Shown here: one piece after another, positions 60,374 through 64,000 of the stretch | Position numbering within the stretch: position 1 is the first letter of the stretch | Layout: every line of letters begins with the position of its first letter | Source: CAYJAY01 sp964368445 | Lineage (GTDB): Bacteria > Bacillota > Clostridia > Oscillospirales > Ruminococcaceae | NCBI GenBank assembly: GCA_964368445.1 | Contig: CAYJAY010000001.1 | Coordinates: forward strand, 1-64,000 | DNA length: 64,000 nt | Direction of reading: 5' to 3' | Position numbers and translations under genes: made by a program | The notes under the pieces: generated by a model | What the model saw: the letters and a program-made list of their open reading frames with translations, nothing else | Databases searched by the model: none | Told to the model about the DNA's origin: nothing

Positions 60374-61474
60374 TTAATATTCTTTTGATGGTGCGGGGAC
60401 AGTGTTTGGATCTTGAAGATATCCAAGAACATTTTCTTCATTTGTCACAACGCCCGGAGATTCAGCAAAACCACCAGAGAATTCACCGTAGAGTGCGTCT
60501 ACAGCTGCTTGGCAAGCAAGGCGTCCCATTTCAAAAGGAACTGTATTTAGTGTTGAATATGCTTTTCCCTCATATATAAGTTCTAAGAAATTTGTGTCAC
60601 CGTCATTACCGATTACAATGATATCAGAGCGACCAAGCCCTTCGAATGCTTGAACAGCACCGGTTGCTTCTTGATCGTTTGCACAATAAATCATGTTGAT
60701 TTCGGGGTTGGCTTGAAGCATATCCATAGCGGCTACATTTCCGCCGTCAACATTCCATCCGCCGTTTATGCTTGAAATTACTTCATAGCTAGGATGGTCT
60801 TTGATTCCCTCTAAAAATCCGCCGGTTCTCATGTCGTTGTGATAACCGGGAAGTCCTTCGATAACGCCGATTTTAAGATCAATATCAGCAAATTCTGCTG
60901 CGGCTGCTTGAGCTTGAGTAACATTGCCGTCAAATTGATTGTAGCCAATTACACCATGGATGGGTGCTGGGAAAGATGTGCTGTCTGAGTTGATATTGAA
61001 AACAACGATTCCTGCTGCTGTTGCTTGTTCGACAAGAGGAGCGGCCGCGCTATCATCATGCGGATTAAGAAGAATTGCATCAACGCCCATAGATATAGCA
61101 TCTTGAATCATTCCCATTTGTCCATCTATGTCAGATCCCGATTGTGGTGCTAACGTAACAACTTCAACGCCTAGTTCTTCCGCCAAATCATAGACGCCTT
61201 GTCCGAGTGCTTGGTAAAATGTAAATTCAAGTCCGGAGGGCATATAAGCAATAAGTGGAACTTCGCCTTCTGCATAAGCCAGGTTGTCAAATGATGCTTG
61301 ATTTTCAATTGCGGTAGCTTCAGGGTATTCGACAACTTTTTTGTATTCAAATGTGCTTTCTCCGGCTTCCGACGCTGCGGGGTCGGTGGTTTGAGTATCG
61401 GTTGGAGCGGCACATGCTACAAAACTAAATGTTACAACCAATACTAGAATCAACGCTAAAATTTTTCTTTTCAT
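60374..61474 (-). CDS. Sugar-binding lipoprotein of third ABC importer
   Basis: A 366-residue RbsB-type lipoprotein. The signal peptide ends FVAC with Cys21 as lipid site, followed by a Thr/Ala/Glu linker and an unusually long 40-residue N-terminal segment before VPLIAYMPSGLEF. NPHDDSAAAPLVEQATAAGI and NSDSTSFPAPI are in the ligand site. It lies after a KDG kinase, KDPG aldolase and VOC gene on the same strand, so the imported compound is probably a sugar acid or a sugar converted to one. Confidence 0.92.
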   Translation of the reverse strand: MKRKILALILVLVVTFSFVACAAPTDTQTTDPAASEAGESTFEYKKVVEYPEATAIENQASFDNLAYAEGEVPLIAYMPSGLEFTFYQALGQGVYDLAEELGVEVVTLAPQSGSDIDGQMGMIQDAISMGVDAILLNPHDDSAAAPLVEQATAAGIVVFNINSDSTSFPAPIHGVIGYNQFDGNVTQAQAAAAEFADIDLKIGVIEGLPGYHNDMRTGGFLEGIKDHPSYEVISSINGGWNVDGGNVAAMDMLQANPEINMIYCANDQEATGAVQAFEGLGRSDIIVIGNDGDTNFLELIYEGKAYSTLNTVPFEMGRLACQAAVDALYGEFSGGFAESPGVVTNEENVLGYLQDPNTVPAPSKEY

Positions 61475-61524
61475 ATTCTTTTCTCCATTTTTTATATTGA
61501 ACCGACTAATGTCGGAACGTTACA

Positions 61525-61869
61525 TTATTTGATCTTTAATAAGTGAAATGCAAACCCGCCAATTTCTTCGTCAAGATAAATCGCTATTATATTTCCTTGC
61601 ATATCTTTTTTCATGGTGCTTTCGTCAAATGTCGCGCCTTTATTGCCCAAATCCAACATTGCTTCTTCAATGTTATTGACGCCGATAGCAATATGTCCGT
61701 GGGTGCCTTTAAAAGGAGTTTTCATAATTTCAATATCACTGCTTGTGAAAATCGAACTTTTTCCATCTTTAATTTCAAGATCAAAAAGCTCAGAAATTCT
61801 GTTTGCAATATCGACCGCTTCAATAGCATCATTAGAATTTATTCCGATATGTCTAATCTCATAGCTCAT
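61525..61869 (-). CDS. Small VOC-family protein
   Basis: A 114-residue single-domain VOC protein with HIGINSNDAIEAVDIANRI at the N-terminus, GHIAIGVNNIEEAMLDL in the middle and a C-terminal FAFHLLK. Such small VOC proteins often sit beside 2-keto-3-deoxygluconate kinase and KDPG aldolase genes in Firmicutes; their reaction is not established. It starts four bases after the kinase gene stop, so it is co-translated with it. Confidence 0.7.
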   Translation of the reverse strand: MSYEIRHIGINSNDAIEAVDIANRISELFDLEIKDGKSSIFTSSDIEIMKTPFKGTHGHIAIGVNNIEEAMLDLGNKGATFDESTMKKDMQGNIIAIYLDEEIGGFAFHLLKIK

Positions 61870-61873
61870 ATCG

Positions 61874-62896
61874 TCACCTTTGAACCCTTCCCGATCCGTC
61901 TCCTCCCATTAGTTTTTCTACTTCATCTTTTGTAACAAGATTAAAGTCAAACTCTATGGAATGTTTAAGGCAACTTGCGGCAACTGCAAATTCAATCGAC
62001 TTTTGGCTTTCGTAGTTGTTCATTTGGGTATAGATAAGAGCGCCGCCAAAGCTGTCTCCGCCACCAACCCGGTCGACAATATGAATTAGATAGTTTTTTG
62101 AAAAATAGTATCCATCGCCGTCATAAAGCATAGCTGCCCAGTTATTGTCGTTTGCCGAAATTGAACCTCTTAATGTAATTGCCACTTTGTCAAAATTAAA
62201 TTTATCCGCAAGTTTTTTTGCAACTTGTTTATATCCGTCGTGGTTTACTTTTCCTTTTGTTAAATCGGTGTCATACGCTTTTATTCCAAAAACATCTGAA
62301 GCGTCTTCTTCGTTTGCAATACAAAGATTTACATACGGCATTAACGTTGTCATAACATCGTTTGCTTTTTCTTTAGACCAAAGATTTTTTCTATAGTTGA
62401 GGTCACAAGAAACGGTAATGCCCTTTTCTTTGCATTTTTTAATTGCGTCAAGAGTTATAGCGGCAAGGGAATCTGAAAGCGCAGGTGTTATTCCTGTGAA
62501 ATGAAACCATGTTACATCTTTCAAGATATCGTCCCAATCAAAGTCCGAATCACTCGCTTGAGCAATAGAAGAATATTTTCTGTCATATATAACTTTTGAG
62601 GCTCGTTGAGATGCACCTTTTTCAATAAAATATGTGCCTACTCGCTCTCCTCCACGAACAACTTTTGATGTATCTACGCCTAAACCACGTAAATTGTTAA
62701 TCGCCATTTGACCTATATCGTTTTTCGGTAGCTTTGAAACAAACTCCGCTGTTTCACCAAAGTTATTAACCGAAACAGCAACGTTTGCTTCGCCGCCGGC
62801 AAAAGAAATTTCCCAATTTTTCGCTTGTAAAAATTTTAAATATCCTTCAGGATTAAGGCGCATCATAATTTCGCCGAAACAAACTAGTTTTCCCAT
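61874..62896 (-). CDS. kdgK: 2-keto-3-deoxygluconate kinase (PfkB family)
   Basis: A 340-residue PfkB kinase phosphorylating 2-keto-3-deoxygluconate to KDPG. The N-terminal FGEIMMRLNPEG and FAGGEANVAVSVNNFG, the substrate-region LNYRKNLW and the C-terminal catalytic DRVGGGDSFGGALIY fit KdgK closely. The KDPG aldolase gene lies immediately upstream, which supports the assignment. It starts 9 bp after that aldolase. Confidence 0.87.
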   Translation of the reverse strand: MGKLVCFGEIMMRLNPEGYLKFLQAKNWEISFAGGEANVAVSVNNFGETAEFVSKLPKNDIGQMAINNLRGLGVDTSKVVRGGERVGTYFIEKGASQRASKVIYDRKYSSIAQASDSDFDWDDILKDVTWFHFTGITPALSDSLAAITLDAIKKCKEKGITVSCDLNYRKNLWSKEKANDVMTTLMPYVNLCIANEEDASDVFGIKAYDTDLTKGKVNHDGYKQVAKKLADKFNFDKVAITLRGSISANDNNWAAMLYDGDGYYFSKNYLIHIVDRVGGGDSFGGALIYTQMNNYESQKSIEFAVAASCLKHSIEFDFNLVTKDEVEKLMGGDGSGRVQR

Positions 62897-62905
62897 TTTT
62901 TCTCC

Positions 62906-63556
62906 TTAATCATTTAGTGCACTAACATATTTTCGTGCATTTTCAGTAATTTTTTCAAAACGTCCTTGTTTAACTAATTCGGAACTGACAAGATCTGAAC
63001 CGATGCCAACACCGCTTAGACCCGCTGCAAAAAAATCTTTAATGTTCTCTGTGCTTACTCCGCCGACTGCTATAAAAGGTATGTGGCTTAACGGGGCGCG
63101 CACGGCTTTTATGTATCCGAGTCCAAGGCTGTTGCTAGGGAATATCTTCACAAAGTCAGCACCGGCATTATAAGCTGTCACACACTCGGTAGGTGTCATT
63201 GCTCCGGGCATAGACACTATCCCGTTTCTTTTTGCGAACTCAATTATCTCGACATTAGTATCGGGTGAAACAAAAAACTTAGCTTTGGATGATGAAGCAA
63301 TTTCTGCTTGTTTTAGGGTTAAAACTGTACCGGCTCCAATAATCATCTTTCCCTCAAACTTTTCCGAAACTTGTTTTATCATGTCGCCCGTTTGCTCATC
63401 GGTTATCCTTCCTGATTGATCAAAGGTTATCTCCATAACGGTTACCCCGCCTTCATATATAGCGGTTGCAACATTAACTATGTCGTCTTTTTTGATGCCT
63501 CTTACAATAGCAACTATTCGAGAGCCGATTATTGCGTTAATAATTGATTCTTTCAT
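62906..63556 (-). CDS. eda: KDPG/KHG aldolase
   Basis: A 216-residue class I aldolase splitting 2-keto-3-deoxy-6-phosphogluconate to pyruvate and glyceraldehyde 3-phosphate. The catalytic Glu in MEITF and the Schiff-base Lys in FVKIFPSNSLG are present, with GAGTV and GGVSTENI as phosphate-binding loops. ATG 63556 is used because AAAGAGAG lies eight bases upstream; the longer frame starts at GTG. With KdgK it forms the lower Entner-Doudoroff branch used for hexuronates and sugar acids. Confidence 0.9.
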   Translation of the reverse strand: MKESIINAIIGSRIVAIVRGIKKDDIVNVATAIYEGGVTVMEITFDQSGRITDEQTGDMIKQVSEKFEGKMIIGAGTVLTLKQAEIASSSKAKFFVSPDTNVEIIEFAKRNGIVSMPGAMTPTECVTAYNAGADFVKIFPSNSLGLGYIKAVRAPLSHIPFIAVGGVSTENIKDFFAAGLSGVGIGSDLVSSELVKQGRFEKITENARKYVSALND

Positions 63557-63592
63557 ATTTAACACTCTCTTTCTTAAGTATCATTAAACCGC

Positions 63593-64000
63593 TTAGATTC
63601 TCCCGAATTCTTTTAGCAGATCTTCTGCGGTCGCACCTTTCAAAATAGCCTCTCTGCTTGCAATTTCGTTATCGGCTTGCGAGCGAGCTTTGGGATAGAT
63701 TTCTTCTAACATATCGTATGGAACAACCGAAACGCCGATTTCATCCGAAACAACTAAATCACCCGGGTTTACGATAATCCCGCCGCAAACTACCGGAACG
63801 TTAAATTCAACAGGATCTTTTCTTCCAGAAGTTGCAGTGTGTGCTGCTCTTGGCCCTACATATTTAGAGGTTACTGCGAAATCTAACATTCTAGCTTCGT
63901 CTGTGTCCCTGCAACTGCCGTCGATAACAGCGCCTGCGATACCAGCGTTGCGCGCTAGTCCGCTCATAAGTCCGCCCCAAATAGATGTATGCATTTCTCC
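63593..64000 (-). CDS. RraA-family protein (partial, start beyond window)
   Basis: The C-terminal 135 or so residues of a RraA/4-hydroxy-4-methyl-2-oxoglutarate aldolase-like protein; the reading frame stays open to the window edge. SIWGGLMSGLARNAGIAGAV and the metal/substrate motif DGSCRDTDE are typical. Family members are aldolases or decarboxylases acting on small oxo acids, or RNase E regulators; here, upstream of eda and kdgK, an aldolase or lyase role on a sugar acid is more likely. An ATG at 63994 is internal, since full members have an N-terminal segment before this point. Confidence 0.78.
   Translation of the reverse strand, partial: GEMHTSIWGGLMSGLARNAGIAGAVIDGSCRDTDEARMLDFAVTSKYVGPRAAHTATSGRKDPVEFNVPVVCGGIIVNPGDLVVSDEIGVSVVPYDMLEEIYPKARSQADNEIASREAILKGATAEDLLKEFGRI

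Overview
The window comes from a low-GC, endospore-forming Gram-positive bacterium, most likely class Clostridia. The evidence is SpoIVB, HemZ, the CdaA/CdaR pair, a SpoVB/MurJ-type flippase, frequent TTG starts, AGGAGG-type ribosome binding sites and TTGACA/TATAAT promoters, often with an extended TGn -10. Genus cannot be read from the sequence. I see no rRNA, CRISPR array, intact insertion sequence or phage gene; there is one tRNA (Leu, CAG).

Layout. (1) 1-1800: a type IV pilin-like cluster, with the tail of a repeat protein, one PilX-like protein and two prepilin-like proteins. (2) 1.9-24.3 kb: a housekeeping block with an IspD-IspF fusion, cyclic-di-AMP synthesis (cdaA, cdaR), an FAD oxidoreductase, recJ, rel, dtd, an MBL hydrolase, hemZ, a uridine-kinase-like protein, a flippase, mazG, HU, prmA and hemW (minus strand), spoIVB, and a GGDEF-EAL protein behind a small leader ORF. 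(3) 24.4-53.8 kb: a large carbohydrate island. (4) 54.2 kb: tRNA-Leu with decayed sequence beside it. (5) 54.7-64 kb: an AEC permease, a GntR regulator with a cyclase, and an operon pairing a third sugar ABC importer with KDG kinase, KDPG aldolase, two VOC proteins and an RraA-family protein that runs off the edge.

The island in (3) holds two complete ribose/xylose-type ABC importers, two L-fucose-isomerase-like proteins, two tandem D-lyxose isomerases, FGGY and PfkB kinases, a SIS phosphosugar isomerase, an archaeal-type triosephosphate-isomerase homologue, a YjbQ protein, a zinc alcohol dehydrogenase, an aldose epimerase and a mannitol-1-phosphate dehydrogenase homologue. It also has DeoR and ROK regulators. 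Four proteins of the uroporphyrinogen decarboxylase (UroD) superfamily are spread among these operons. Three of the four keep the His-x-Cys...Cys pattern of zinc methyltransferases of the MtaA/MtbA type, yet no corrinoid protein and no heme-synthesis UroD context is present. A link between UroD-superfamily proteins and uptake and isomerisation of an unusual, perhaps O-methylated, sugar is the best candidate here for an undescribed system. That function is inference.

Several regulatory signals are readable: a divergent promoter pair with two TTGACT -35 boxes, a perfect-consensus promoter in front of an ABC binding protein, AT-rich palindromes with a central CG near three sugar promoters, hairpins after each ABC binding-protein gene, and a strong terminator at 20.6 kb that has no gene upstream of it.
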